This document shows, one piece after another, positions 34,482 through 45,786 of a stretch of DNA of 64,000 nucleotides. Below the pieces are notes generated by a model. That model had not been told where the DNA came from. It searched no databases and saw only the letters and a list, made by a program, of their open reading frames with translations. Both the position numbers and the translations under genes were made by a program. Origin of the DNA: Ursus arctos (Eukaryota; Chordata; Mammalia; Carnivora; Ursidae); NCBI RefSeq assembly GCF_023065955.2, contig NW_026623089.1:33200767-33264766 (forward strand), read 5' to 3'. Numbering within the stretch: the first letter of the stretch is position 1; every line of letters starts with the position of its first letter.

Positions 34482-34939
34482 AAAAATGTTTTAATCAAAA
34501 TAAAATTTGGCAAGCATGTATAGACGTGTTGCATTTGACCACAGGTAAAAATCCGAGGGATCAACGTTAATTTGATTCTGAATTCATTGATTTCTGCCAG
34601 GGAGTCGCCATGCAAACTTCCCTCCCCATCTCCAGTAAGTTTGTGAAAGATGTGAAAGGCGGGTAAAGAAGTGCACCTTCCCTGGGGACCCATATGGGTC
34701 CTCAAGAAAAGATAACTTCGACAGCATTCACTTTCATGAGAGCGAGGAGTAGCCTTGCTGCAGGAAGAACTAGATGGGATCTAATGTGCCACAGACGCAG
34801 AAAGACAGACTTGGAACCACAGTTTGGCCTGAGAGAAATGGAAAGAGTGCCCCCCCACATCTTCGACTGCCTCGGAATCAAACATAAATTACTTCGTATA
34901 AAACACAGTATGTTCACAATTAAGTCCCAGCACACTTTC

Positions 34940-35420
34940 CCAGCCTCATCAGCTCCCAGCCTTCCCACCTTGGGCCTCTGTTTTGGCGGCACCCTGCTTC
35001 CTCCCCACCTGACTTGAAATATCACCTGCTTCCTCACCTTTTCACTCTCAGGTCCAAATGTCAGCTCTTCTGTGATGTCTCTACAAACTTCCTCAAACAC
35101 CTCACTTGCTCTCCTGTATGCATAGATTGCTTGTCATCTCTGTTTGCCCAGCTTCCCCACATCTGTAAGCTCCTACAGGGCAGGACAAATCTTACTCTTT
35201 TTATGACCCCAGGGTCTAGCATATACTACGTGCTCAATAAATGTATAGGGCAGGAAGAAATAAGACACGTACCCATACCTTTGCTCACTCACCCGCCCCC
35301 TTCTATTCCACTATGAAGCTTACCCATCAATTAAAAAAAACTGTATTTTGAAGACTTCCCTGACCAATGATCTCCCACCTCTTTAAACTCCCGTAGCACC
35401 TAAGTGAGAATTACACAATT
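34940..35420 (+). repeat. L2 fragment(s)
   Basis: ttgaaatatcacctgcttcc, tgtctctacaaacttcctca, gtaagctcctacagggcagg and cgtgctcaataaatgtatag give an L2 3' region. The piece at 35345-35420 (acttccctgaccaatgatct) is a second scrap. Confidence 0.7.
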
Positions 35421-35424
35421 GACA

Positions 35425-35895
35425 CTTAACAGACTTGTGTCCTCACCTTAGCTGTGTTTTCATATCTATGTGTTATTTCCCCAAACACAATCAAAGAGCT
35501 CTTTGTGGTGGGGGCGGAGTCTTTAACCTCCTCACATCACCCACAAGGCCTAGCAGTGCTCAGTTTAGGGTCATTACCTACCAAGATTTTGTTGATTAAG
35601 GAGGAGAGAGGGAAGGTCCAAAAGGTAACCAGGAAGGGGATTTTGACAGACTTAGTGAAGGAGGGCACATTCAGGACCGCCCAGGCCCAGACAGAGGTCA
35701 AGCAATGAGGAGCAGCAAGCAGACTGCCCCCAAATCCTCAAGCACTTCAGAAGGAGACAAAGTAAGTCCACCACGTGTTTAACAAGGGGGCGGGGAGGAC
35801 TGCACCTAAGCTAATGACAAGCCAGAGTGTGGCAAGTAGGAGCAAATGTCCACAATCAGCTGCTGGAGACAAATCAGGCAAAGAAGGGAAAGTCA
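35425..35895. other. Stretch with no recognised gene
   Basis: Nothing identifiable; an 84-aa open frame at 35454-35708 has no family resemblance. Confidence 0.4.
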
Positions 35896-35899
35896 GAAA

Positions 35900-36590
35900 A
35901 GTGAGCACTAATTATGTGCTAAGCATCTGACATACATTCTTTTTTTAAAACACCTTGCTTGAGATATAACCCATACCCTACAATTCAGCTATTTAGCCAA
36001 ATTCAGTGCAATTCAGTGGTTTCTATTGTATTCAGAGAGTTGTGTAACCAAAAGCACAACCAATTTTAGAATAGTCTCATCACCCCCAAAAGAAACGCCG
36101 CGCCCACTAGCAGTCACTCCCCATTTCCCTCCTAGCATCACCCTCCCACCCCCGCCTCCAGCTCTAGGCAACCTCTACTCTGCTTTCTGTTTCTACAGAT
36201 TTGCCTATTCTAGACATTTCATATATAAAGAATCATACAACATGTGGTATTTTATAACTGACTACTTTCACTTAGCACAGATTTTAAGGTTCATCTGTGT
36301 TGTGGAAAGTATCAGAACTTTATTGTTTCTTATTGCTAAGTAGTATTCCACTGTGGATATATGACATTTTATTTATCCATTCAACAGTTGATGGACATTT
36401 CAATTGATTCTTGACATACATTCTTTCATTTTTCTCTCCCCAATACTTCTGGGAGGTAGGTATTAGCGTCCTGGTTTCACAGATGAGTAAACTGAGCCTC
36501 AGAAAGGTTAACTACCCTGCCCCTTCATGTAAATAATGGCATCGAGATTGAACCAGGTCTGCCTGAGTCCAGAGCCTCTATGTTTAATTA
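35900..36590 (-). repeat. MIR split by an L1 fragment
   Basis: gtgagcactaattatgtgct to the left; cttctgggaggtaggtatta and gatgagtaaactgagcctca to the right of the L1 at 35943-36411. Confidence 0.8.
35943..36411 (-). mobile_element. Old L1 3' fragment with target duplication
   Basis: T-run at the left, then caccttgcttgagatataac ... ccaaaagcacaaccaatttt ... tttgcctattctagacattt ... agtagtattccactgtggat, the complement of an old L1 3' end. Perfect 15-bp target TGACATACATTCTTT at 35928-35942 and 36412-36426. Confidence 0.88.
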
Positions 36591-36709
36591 CCACCTGTTA
36601 TTGGAAAAACACTGTCAATGGGGGGACGTAGATCATGCCAAATTCTAAGCACTCATAGAGATCATTGATGTTCCCCATCTTTCAAGGAACTGAGCTATAA
36701 ATTTTAGAA

Positions 36710-36955
36710 CGTGACAGTTGTGTGACATAGCAGAAAGAACATGAGCTTTGGAGCTAGACAGTCTTGAATCTGAATCCCATATACCAGCTTCATGATTTGG
36801 GGCAGTTAGTTTAACTCCTCTGAGCCTCCATTTATTCACCTATAAAAATGCAGATAATTCCTATCTTGGAGGATTAAACGAGCTCCTAAATATAAAGTGC
36901 CTGACGTATAATAGGTAACCAAAATATGGTAGCTATTCTTATTATCCTTTGTTTG
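36710..36955 (+). repeat. MIR, nearly complete
   Basis: aacatgagctttggagctag, ttggggcagttagtttaact, tgcagataattcctatcttg and gtagctattcttattatcct in MIR order. Confidence 0.9.
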
Positions 36956-37019
36956 CAGAGGTACCAAAAGCAAGTAAAATATATACACATATACTTCCCT
37001 CATAGAGAGGAATCTGAGG

Positions 37020-37480
37020 AGGTTGGTTTGGGATATGCAGGAGTAAGAAATCCAGGCAGAAGTCTCCAGTGGTAGGCAGACAGAGATAAGAGGCAGGAGC
37101 TCAGGTGAGAGGTCAGGGCTAGAGATACAGACTTGGGGTTATCAGCATGGCGCTGAGAGTTGAAGCTGTGACAACTATCTGGGTTGAACCAGGCAGAAAA
37201 TAAAGAAATGAGTCCAATGCCTGAGCCTTGGGATGTCTACAATTAAGGCCAGGAGAAGCAATAGCAAACAGTAAGGGTTACAGAATTTGGAGGTATGTAG
37301 TTATACCAGAATAGCATTTAATTTTGGAAGCCAAAGGAGAAAATATATTCAAGAAAGGGTAAGAGATAGGGGAGAAAGTTGAGACGGTTATGTTGTAAAA
37401 ACGTTTGCAATAATGAGAGCTGAGAGTAGGCCATTGCATTTTGTAGTCAGGAAGTCAATGTGACTTAAATGCTGAGCATT
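37020..37480. repeat. Second copy of the long purine-rich old repeat
   Basis: aggagctcaggtgagaggtc, agagatacagacttggggtt and gcctgagccttgggatgtct match the order of the repeat at 29980-31700, on the same strand. Confidence 0.55.
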
Positions 37481-37484
37481 TATC

Positions 37485-37605
37485 CACCCATCCATCCATT
37501 CATTCCTTGCTCATTCAGCATTCACTGAACACCCGTAGTGTGCCAGGCACTGAACTATGCCTCTGAGAAACACATGGAGGAAGCACAATCGCTTGCTGCA
37601 CTAAG
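37485..37605 (-). repeat. L2 3' end
   Basis: tccattcattccttgctcat then agtgtgccaggcactgaact. Confidence 0.7.
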
Positions 37606-38100
37606 CATGACATAAAATGGAAAGAAAGTTCAATGTCCTGAGACCCTTTCTGTGCATGAGTTGGGTCCAGCAGGAGATACTATCTTCATGGGACAATTGT
37701 GATAGAAGGATAGAGATTTAGCAAATCAGGAGGAAACTGAAGGGCATGTCAAAGGCAGGCTGAATCAAGACAGGCCTTTTAGTTTAATTTTAATAGGGAG
37801 ATTAAAGAGGAGAGAAAAGAGAATGCTGATGCATTTGGGTTCACATATTTGACACAAATGTCATCTGGAGGCTTCTTCTTTCCTTGGTTTACAGTTGGGA
37901 TATTGCTACTTGAGTCTACCAATTTTTGAAACTTGGGGTGAATATTTTAAAGTTGACACTGCATTTCAAGTGCATATAATAATCATTTCTTTCCAAGAAT
38001 CTTCACGGATACAGAATTTTTTTCTCCCCAAAATTTGAGTAAAATGGATCCTTGAAAACAATGCACTGTGTTTATCCTTTAGCACAAGGGGACAAGTTTT

Positions 38101-38302
38101 ATTTTGTTTTTTTTTTTTTTAAGATTTTATTTATTTGAGAGAGAGAGAGAGAGAGAGCATGAGAGGGGGTAAGTGCATAGGGAGAGGGAGAAGCAGACTC
38201 TCTGCTGAGCGGAAGCCTGCCTCAGGATTCCATCCCAGACTCTGAGATCATGACCTGCGTGGAAGGCAGATGTTTAACAGACTGAGACACCCAGGCTCCC
38301 CC
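38101..38302 (-). mobile_element. CAN SINE
   Basis: Antisense copy with a (GA)n expansion near its tail. Target AAGGGGACAAGTTTT against AAAGGGTCAAGTTTT. Confidence 0.92.
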
Positions 38303-38459
38303 AAAGGGTCAAGTTTTGACCCACTACAGAAACCATAGATGCCTCTTCTTCCCCCATTCCCCAACCTCTGGTCAAGGTACCCCACAGCAGAGAAACAAAT
38401 TAGGGAATGGGGGTCAGGATACCATGGCATCATGCTTGTGGCATACTTCCTATTTATCA

Positions 38460-39120
38460 TTAAAACAAATAGTTAAAGAACAATGAATAAAAATCAATTC
38501 AGAAATTATGGATGGGCAGAATGAAAAAATAGGCATAATGGAAATGGAAACACTTAAAGTTAAGAAATAAAACCAGAAACCCACAAATTAAAAGCAAAAC
38601 ATTGTGACACATTCAATACTAAAGGGTAAAACAAATTGAAAGAGTTAAATAAAAAAATGTTAGGAAGAACTTAAACTTGAAAAAATTGAATGAAAAAAAA
38701 CCATAAGAATAAAAAAGACTAAATATCAACAAGCTAAACTAACAATAAAACTTTTAAAACTAGATGATCTGAAAATGTTGGTAACATTAAGATAAATAAA
38801 AAGAGAGATGATAGGAACAGATTTTTAAAAGTCTAACCAAAATATTCCAGGAATAAAAAAATAATAAAATGATAAGGTAAGAGAATAAAAATAGGAAATA
38901 AGAGGGTAAATAAATTAAAATAGCAAAGAAGAAACCAGATTAAAAACCAAAAACTCATGTAAAAGAGTAAAATTATATCTAATACTTAAATGCATAAAAT
39001 TAGTGAAAATCAAGAGAAGAGAAATCAGAATTTTAAAAACACATTAGCAAAATATGTGAATATTTTTAAGGCTAAGGAGTTAAAAATAAATCTCTGGTAA
39101 GAATTAAACACACATCTACA
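38460..39120 (+). repeat. Strikingly A-rich block, probably L1 debris
   Basis: Dominated by A on the plus strand, with strings such as aacataaaa, agaaataaaaccagaaaccc and ctaacaataaaacttttaaa. It resembles decayed L1 coding strand but no motif is firm. Confidence 0.4.
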
Positions 39121-39439
39121 GAGAAAAATGGTCAAGTAGTGTCTGTTCCTAACATGATCCTCTGGGTTGAATGAAGCTGCACCCACCCTGGTTCCTGACG
39201 GAGGGTGAGGGCAGAGCCAAGAATAATAGCAAAGCAGACTTTCTCTCCTCCACCTTGTTGGGGACACAGTACCATGCCCAGGGTGCCAGGGCAGCTGGGA
39301 GAGGCCAGGCCCTCCAGGATTCTGCTCCACCCTGTAAAAGTTCTTGAAAGTGGGAACATCATAGGACAATGGGCAGTAGAGTGAAGGACTCACAGGGAGT
39401 TAGCAGGGTCTCCCTCTCTCACATATCAAAGGAGGCATC

Positions 39440-39905
39440 AGTTAGGTCAGGGTTCGCTGCAAGTAATAGAGATCCAGAATAAAAGAGGGTTGAATAACCT
39501 GGAATTATATTTCTTTCTCATGTTACCATCCAGAGGTAAGCCCAAGCAGAGATGGTAATTCTGCTCCATGAATTCCTCAAGGTCTTGGGCTCCTTCCAGT
39601 TTTCTGCCCTCCGTGCCTAGGACCCTACACTTAGACCTTGTCCTCATGACCCAAAATGGAGCTCCAGCCTCTCCCTCCAGAAGGAAGGAAATAAGAAACG
39701 GCAAAGGGCATATGCCAGTTAGCTCTTAAGGAAGGTTCCCAGGACTGCCCCACAGCACTTCCACTCCTAGGTCATTGGCGAAAAATAAGTAACGCTTAGT
39801 GACAAGGGATGCTGGAAGATGTAGTTTTCATTTTGGGGGGCACGCACACAGCTGCAAATTTTGTTTTGGTGGAAAGTGAGAATAGATACTGAGGGTCAAT
39901 TAAAA
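39440..39905. repeat. Old dispersed repeat, copy B
   Basis: gggttcgctgcaagtaatag, ggtcttgggctccttccagt, ggtcattggcgaaaaataag, gctggaagatgtagttttca: same order as the shorter copy at 29500-29830. The 85-aa antisense open frame inside it is not a gene. Confidence 0.5.
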
Positions 39906-39909
39906 TTCT

Positions 39910-40660
39910 CTGTCCTGGTAGGCTGCAACATCAGAACCCTGCTCCCTTCCTCTCCTGAAGAATGTGCATTTATTTTGGGTGAAAGCCAATTTTAAATGTC
40001 TTTGATAACCCACATCATGCTAGAGGAATGATGACTCCTAAAATTACATGAACAAATAATGGCATAAATATGAATGTTTCCACACACTGTGAGAAGGGTC
40101 ATGATTTGATCACAAGATGCCAATGCCTTACTCTCCTCTAATATGTCAGGAATCTGAAAACGAAGCTATTATCCAGTTGTAAAGACCCAAGGTTGCCTCT
40201 TGAGACAAAGGAAGTCATTAGATTTCTGGTTTGGTTTCTGCCTCCTATTTACTTCCCTGAATATCCTGCCCTGAATAAGTTACCCACCTGGATAAGCAGC
40301 CTTTCTCCCCATTTTCCCCTTTGGAATATTTCCTGTTGGACGCAAAGGAATTCACAGGGGAATTTAGAAGAATGTACAGGTCTCCCATTATGCTTTCAGC
40401 ACTATATTAGTGACCAAGGAGTATCACAAAAGGAAAAGCCTTTGGGTCCTGTGACAAGAAGTTGTATTTATAGGGCCTCAGTTTACTTCTCCATAATAAA
40501 GGGACTGAACTGGATCTGGGGGTTCTAAAGCTACAGTCTGTATAAGCATACACTAAGTAGCTGGTTTTAAAAAGCCAGATTTCAGATAGATGATTAAATT
40601 TTAATATAACAGTATCGCTTCGGTGATATGATTTCAGACTCCACACTGCAATTACCCTTC
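39910..40660. other. Stretch with no recognised gene
   Basis: Contains a 111-aa open frame (40193-40528, plus) starting MPLETKEVIRF. It has no recognised domain, splice context or Kozak-quality start, so it is left uncalled. Confidence 0.4.
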
Positions 40661-40675
40661 AAGAAACTGTTACTT

Positions 40676-40869
40676 GGGGCGCCTGGGTGGCTCAGTCAGT
40701 TAAGAATCCGCCTTCAGCTCAGGTCATGATTCTGGGGTTGTGGAATGGACCCCTGAGTCAGGCTCCCTCCTGAGCCAAGAGTCTGCTTTTTCCCCTCCCT
40801 CTGCCCCTCCCTCCATTGTGCCCACGCATGCTCTCTCTCAAATAAAAGAATAAAATCTTGAAAGAAAAA

Positions 40870-40911
<42 letters not shown>
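40676..40911 (+). mobile_element. CAN SINE with an expanded tail
   Basis: Sense copy whose tail became an AAAG repeat. AGAAACTGTTACTT before it and AGAAAACTGTTATTT after it. Confidence 0.93.
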
Positions 40912-40913
<2 letters not shown>

Positions 40914-40914
40914 A
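40868..40914. repeat. AAAG tetranucleotide microsatellite
   Basis: About eleven GAAA units grown from the SINE tail. Confidence 0.95.
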
Positions 40915-41264
40915 AACTGTTATTTGTCCAATTTTGGTAAAATATAAAAAAAAATCACAATTATCTGAGAATGCTATTAAAACATCCTTCTTTTTTCCAA
41001 CTGCATACTTGTATGAGACCTACCAGACTTCAACCAAAACATATCACAACAGATTCAATCAATGCAGAAGCAAAAAAGAGAAGCCAGCTGTCCTTAATTA
41101 AAGCTAGATAATTAAAGAGATTCGCAAAACTTTTAAATGATACCACTCTTCTTACTAAATTATTTGTTGTTTTGGAAAATATAATTGTTCATGAGATATA
41201 TATGTTAATGTGATGGTGTTATTGTTATTTTTAAATAGATTGATAAATAAATATTTAAATTTTT

Positions 41265-41425
41265 AAAACAAAAAAAATTCAGAATCCAAGCTTTCCAACC
41301 TCCCCCGCCACACCACCACCGTGAAGGTTTCTGGTTCAGCAGGAATGAGTTTGGGCCTAAGAATGTCCATTTTTGATAATTCCCGCAGGTGGTTCTGATG
41401 CAGGTGGGAGCTCTCTGTAGCCCCT
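41265..41425 (-). mobile_element. MER5A-like hAT element
   Basis: ggtttctggttcagcaggaa, tgggcctaagaatgtccatt and ggtggttctgatgcaggtgg follow MER5A order. Confidence 0.7.
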
Positions 41426-41999
41426 CCCACCCCTAATTGTAAACAGGACAGAAAAGAAGAGAAATACATTACTTGAAGGGCAATGGAGAGATTTCCAAAT
41501 GGTATTTTTGTTTCCTCTGAGTAATTTCAGGGCCAGTCATGTGACCTCCCCTCACGGAGTTAACTCTTCAGAGTGTCATGGCTTCCTCACCTGTCCTTAA
41601 ACCTGCCCATCTGGCCAGTGTGCATTTAGCTATGTTTGAACTGAATGTTTCCTTTGGTAACCTTCCCCCATTATAGTCATTTCTCAAAGAATTTATAACC
41701 TTCAAGGTAAAGGTCCCTGAAACAGGACTCAAAGGATGATCTCCACCATAGGCTCATTAAGACCACTTCAGGTACATTAATGTCCTCAGTCCCCAGATTT
41801 ATTGCAACATGGTAAAGCCTCTTTTTAGAAAGCATACTCTTAGTTCCATTTATCCAGCAGGCTCTTCCAGGAAAGAGATCAGAAGTAAAATGATTTGAGA
41901 TAGAACCAAAGAATTCCATCTTTTTAATTAGTGTGTTAAACACAGGAACACCTAATACAAATATTTGACTACGTGGTACAGCATTGGCTCTGAGGTCAC

Positions 42000-42370
42000 C
42001 AGGGTAAATTTATAGGAAACTCTAAAGGCCCTCACAATAATTGTCTTGGGTTATGACTTCTCGAATTGCTCTTCATTGCCAATAGCACTGCATTTGGACA
42101 TAAATAAAATTTGCTGAATTAGGGCACTGCTCTGGTTAAAATGTTTAATCTTCACTTTAACTGAGTTGTGGTCATCAAGGCCCTTTTGTTTTGTGGAAGA
42201 GGGTACCTTTACACAAGGTAAGTTCTTTTTACACAGCCTAATGACTCACTAATTTAAAATCCTTTTTGGATAGATGCCAGGCTTGTCTGGTCAACATGGG
42301 GGAGGGGAGGAATCTGTTTCAAAAATACTTCAGGTTAGTATAATTCCACAATGCATAATTTATAATTGAA
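42000..42370. promoter_or_regulatory. Candidate conserved non-coding block
   Basis: Repeat-free. ACAATAATTGT near 42035 is a paired inverted SOX motif, AATGACTCACT near 42243 contains an AP-1 site, and several homeodomain-type ATTTAAAAT strings follow. No exon signal. Confidence 0.3.
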
Positions 42371-42753
42371 CATATTATGTAAATGGTTTCATTACATGCT
42401 TCTGTGGGGAGAAAACTGCTAATCACATGCTTAAACAGTATCTGCTTTGCACAGAAATCTGTCTTGCAAATGAGATTTAATATATCATCACATGATGCTT
42501 TATATCATGGGCTCTGGACTGGTCTACGTCTGATGTGCCAAATTTGTTCCTTGTCTGAAATAAGAGGGAGCTGTGCTATGGAAAGAGAAGGGGCAAAGAA
42601 CCTTGCACAGCCAGAACAACACAGGGACAAAGAGGACAGAGGATAAAAAGGCCCAGGGAAAGGGTATGGAGTGGAAGAGTGTGTGTTCCGTTTCAGAGCA
42701 TCTTTAAATGGACCTCTACCTTTCTACTAAGTTTTTACTCAGGGCTATCTTTA

Positions 42754-43013
42754 TTTTTTTTTAATTTAACAATTGCCTTTTGAGAGCTGTATAAGCCATT
42801 TCCAGCACACCTTTGAAGATTTATTTATTTATTTTACAGAGAGAGAGAAGGAGCATGAGCAGGAGGGGCAGAGGGAGAGGGAAAAGGAGAAGAGAATCTC
42901 AAGCCAATTCTGCACTGAGCGCAGAGCCGGACATGATCTCACAACACTGAGATCAAAACCTGAGCTGAAACCAAGAGTCGGACAATTAATTGACTGTGCC
43001 ATCCAGGTGCCCC
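42754..43013 (-). mobile_element. CAN SINE with apparent 3' transduction
   Basis: The SINE proper is 42814-43013. On the minus strand its A-rich tail runs into about 50 bp of unrelated DNA (ttcaaaggtgtgctggaaat ...) and a second poly(A) at 42753-42762. The outer ends carry the target TCAGGGCTATCTTTA (42739-42753) and TCAAGGCTATCTTTA (43014-43028). Confidence 0.85.
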
Positions 43014-43099
43014 TCAAGGCTATCTTTAAATACTGTGTTAGGTAGAACCCTGAAATTGCTACCTTTTACAATACATTTCTCCCATACCACCCCAAAGAT

Positions 43100-43225
43100 T
43101 ACTGCCCACCCCCTACATAGTACCTGAAAGTCCTTATTTCATCTTTGCATCTCCAGGGCCCAACCTAGTGCCTGGCACTTGGCAGATACTCATTAAAGGT
43201 TTGTTGAATGAATGGATAGGTAGAT
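43100..43225 (+). repeat. L2 3' end
   Basis: tgcatctccagggcccaacc, cctggcacttggcagatact, tttgttgaatgaatgg. Confidence 0.8.
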
Positions 43226-43229
43226 AGAG

Positions 43230-44185
43230 AGAATAGAGAACCATCAATTTAATACATCTTTTAACGTACAGATCTCCTTACGAAGGTTAGAGGTCTTCCG
43301 GTTATTATCATGAATGTGTATGGATTGGATTAATTTCATTCCTTGGGAGAAATTTAAGTGACGAAGAATTTTGGAGTATGAGACAGTAGCGGAGAAGCAA
43401 GGAGAAGGCAGACCTGGTTCAGGACATCACTGAGCAGCCAGAAGCAACAGGAGGGCTGTGAGTACCTGGAGGATGGGGGTGAGGGTGTGAAGAATCCCAG
43501 TGAATCTTCCAAACTGGGATCACATCATTGTTCTGGTTGAACATTATATCTCTCCTGGACTTTAAGAAAATTATTTTCTTTCTATTCCTCCTCTACCCCA
43601 GTTTCAAGCCCCTGGGAAACCAAGTTACCCTCTAGCAAAGAAATGCTTGCAATTACTTATTTTGAGCCTCTCAGGGGGAAAAGCCGTAGCTCCAAGAGAG
43701 GACTCGGGGAAGTCAGAGAGGCATCAGCAGTGGCTCTCAGCCATACAATTTGAACAATTTATTAATTTCCCAGTCTCTGACAGACTTGTCATCCTCCTTT
43801 CTGAAAATGATGTTATTTTCACCATCAAAAAGAGGTCATTGCATTTATGGTTGTTCTAGAAATAACAAGAGTAAATTAGAAATAGTCTGTCCATTGATGG
43901 GGAAATAGTTCAATTATAGACTACTATGCAACGGGTTAAAAGAATGAGGTTGATAAATCGACCAACATGAAGAGTCCTCAAAGCCAGTTTCTTAAATGAG
44001 AAAAGCAAACTGGGAAAAATACGCTATCTCACCAATTTTTAAAAAGCACCCATGTCAACAATATATTTCTGGATGTATGAATATATGTAAAATAATACAA
44101 ATAGATCTAGAAGCACCACCCTGCTAACACACTGCTCCTGGAGAGGAGATTAGGAGCAGTCAAAGGAAAATGGATCAAAGGTAAC
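43230..44185. other. Stretch with no recognised gene
   Basis: No exon recognised. About 43880-44100 (ccattgatggggaaatagtt, tgaagagtcctcaaagccag) looks like an old, unnamed repeat. Confidence 0.4.
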
Positions 44186-44190
44186 TTGTG

Positions 44191-44382
44191 GGGTACCTAG
44201 GTGGCTCAGGTGGTTGAGTGTCCGACTCTTGGTTTTAGCTCAGGTCACCATCTCAGGGTGGTGGGATCGAGCCCACACTCAGCAGGGAATCTGCTTGAGA
44301 TTCTCTCTCTCCCTCTTCCTCTGCCCCTCCCCCTGCTTGCGTGCACGCCCTCTCTCTCTAATAAATAAATCTTAGGGGGAAA
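44191..44382 (+). mobile_element. CAN SINE
   Basis: Sense copy starting gggtacctaggtggctcagg, with flanks aaaggtaacttgtg and aaaagataacttttg. Confidence 0.9.
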
Positions 44383-44810
44383 AAGATAACTTTTGCTTTA
44401 TCTGTATCAGTGCTGGAGACAAAAGAAAAAAAATCAAATTATGGCTTTTCCACTGGAAAAATAAAAGGGGAGATATTCAGTAATCACTCATTCACATTCT
44501 GGTGGGCCTCTCATACTCTTGCCCTACTGAGTCATTATCACCAAAGGCTAGAAAGACACAGTCCATGTTTCTGTTGTCCAGTACAATTGCTGCATATGTC
44601 TAATGAACACTTGAAATGTGGCTAGTCCAAACTGAAGTAGGTTGTAAGTCTAAAAATGCACTCCAGAATTCAAAGATTTAGTTAAAAAAAAAAAAAATCT
44701 CATTCATAATTTTGTGTGTTGGTTACATGTTGAGATTATATATTAGATAAAATATATCATTTAAATTAATTTTATTCATTTATTCTACTTTTTAAAATGT
44801 GACTACTACA

Positions 44811-45010
44811 GGGAGGCCTGGGTGGCTCAGCCGGTTAAGTGTCTGCCTTCAGCTCAGGTCATGATTCCAGGGTCCTGGGATGTAGCCCTGCATCAGGCTC
44901 CCTGCTCAGCAGGAAGCCTGCTTCTCCCTCAGCCTGCTCCTCCCCCTGCTTGTGCTCTGTCTCTCTCTGTCAAATAAGTAAATAAAATCTTTAAGACAAT
45001 AAAATAAAAT
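44811..45010 (+). mobile_element. CAN SINE with a perfect 17-bp target duplication
   Basis: AAAATGTGACTACTACA at 44794-44810 and 45011-45027. Body near consensus. Confidence 0.96.
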
Positions 45011-45417
45011 AAAATGTGACTACTACAAGAGTTTAAGTCACATCGTGTAGCTTGTTACATTTCTCTTGGCTGGTGGCTGGTCTAGGTGACAAAAATTTTA
45101 AACATGCCAATACCTGAATAATCCTATTAAATTTATACAGTAAACAGTTTTTTTCCTATCTAGGAAAATTTAAATATATGCTTCATCAACTTTGGATCCA
45201 TTTTGGCTAGTTTACACTGAGTAGATATCTCCAAGACTTCATACAGAGCTTCGATTTCTCCATCTGTAACATTACCTTGCAGGATGATAGTGAAGATTAG
45301 AAGAGATCACCTATTTGAGGTTCTTAGTCTGGAATTGTCTAAATATGAAATCATCTTTGGGCTGGACATAGAAACCAAATTACCTTCTACTTCTCCCAGC
45401 CATCACATTCAATGACT

Positions 45418-45778
45418 CCCCCCCCCTTTTTTTTAGAGAGAGGAGAATGGAGGGGTAGAGGGAGAGGAAGAAAGAGAATCTTAAGCAGGCTCCATGCCCG
45501 GAGGGGAGCCCAGCAGGGGGCTGCTGTAGGATTCCTTTATTTATTTTTTAACTATTTATTTATTTTTTATTATTTATTTATTTATTTCAGAGGGAGTGCA
45601 CGCACACATGTGCAAGCAAGAGGGGGAGGGGCAGAAGGCGAGGGAAAGAAAGAACCTCAAGCAGACTCCATGCTGAGCAGGGGGCCAACACGGGACTTGA
45701 TCCCACAACCCTGAGATCATGACCCAAGCTGATATCAAGAGTCAGACACTTAAGTGACTGAGTCACCCTGGTGCCCCT
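45418..45778 (-). mobile_element. Chimeric double CAN SINE
   Basis: An antisense SINE tail and 3' half (45418-45525) breaks off at agcccagcagggggctgctg. It is followed by a second, complete antisense SINE (about 45535-45778) ending CACCCTGGTGCCCC. TCAATGAC at 45410-45417 and 45779-45786 encloses both, so the first copy has lost its head within the composite. Confidence 0.75.
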
Positions 45779-45786
45779 CAATGACC

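Noticed and set aside
34702..35100. A 132-codon minus-strand open frame
   Set aside because: It partly overlaps an antisense L2 and shows no recognised domain, start context or splice sites.
40193..40528. A 111-codon plus-strand open frame starting MPLETKEVIRF
   Set aside because: No recognised domain, no splice signals and no regulatory context. A single-exon gene is possible but unsupported.
40676..40760. tRNA-like sequence with Pol III box motifs at SINE heads
   Set aside because: The heads derive from a tRNA but lack a mature fold or anticodon arm. They mark SINEs, not tRNA genes.
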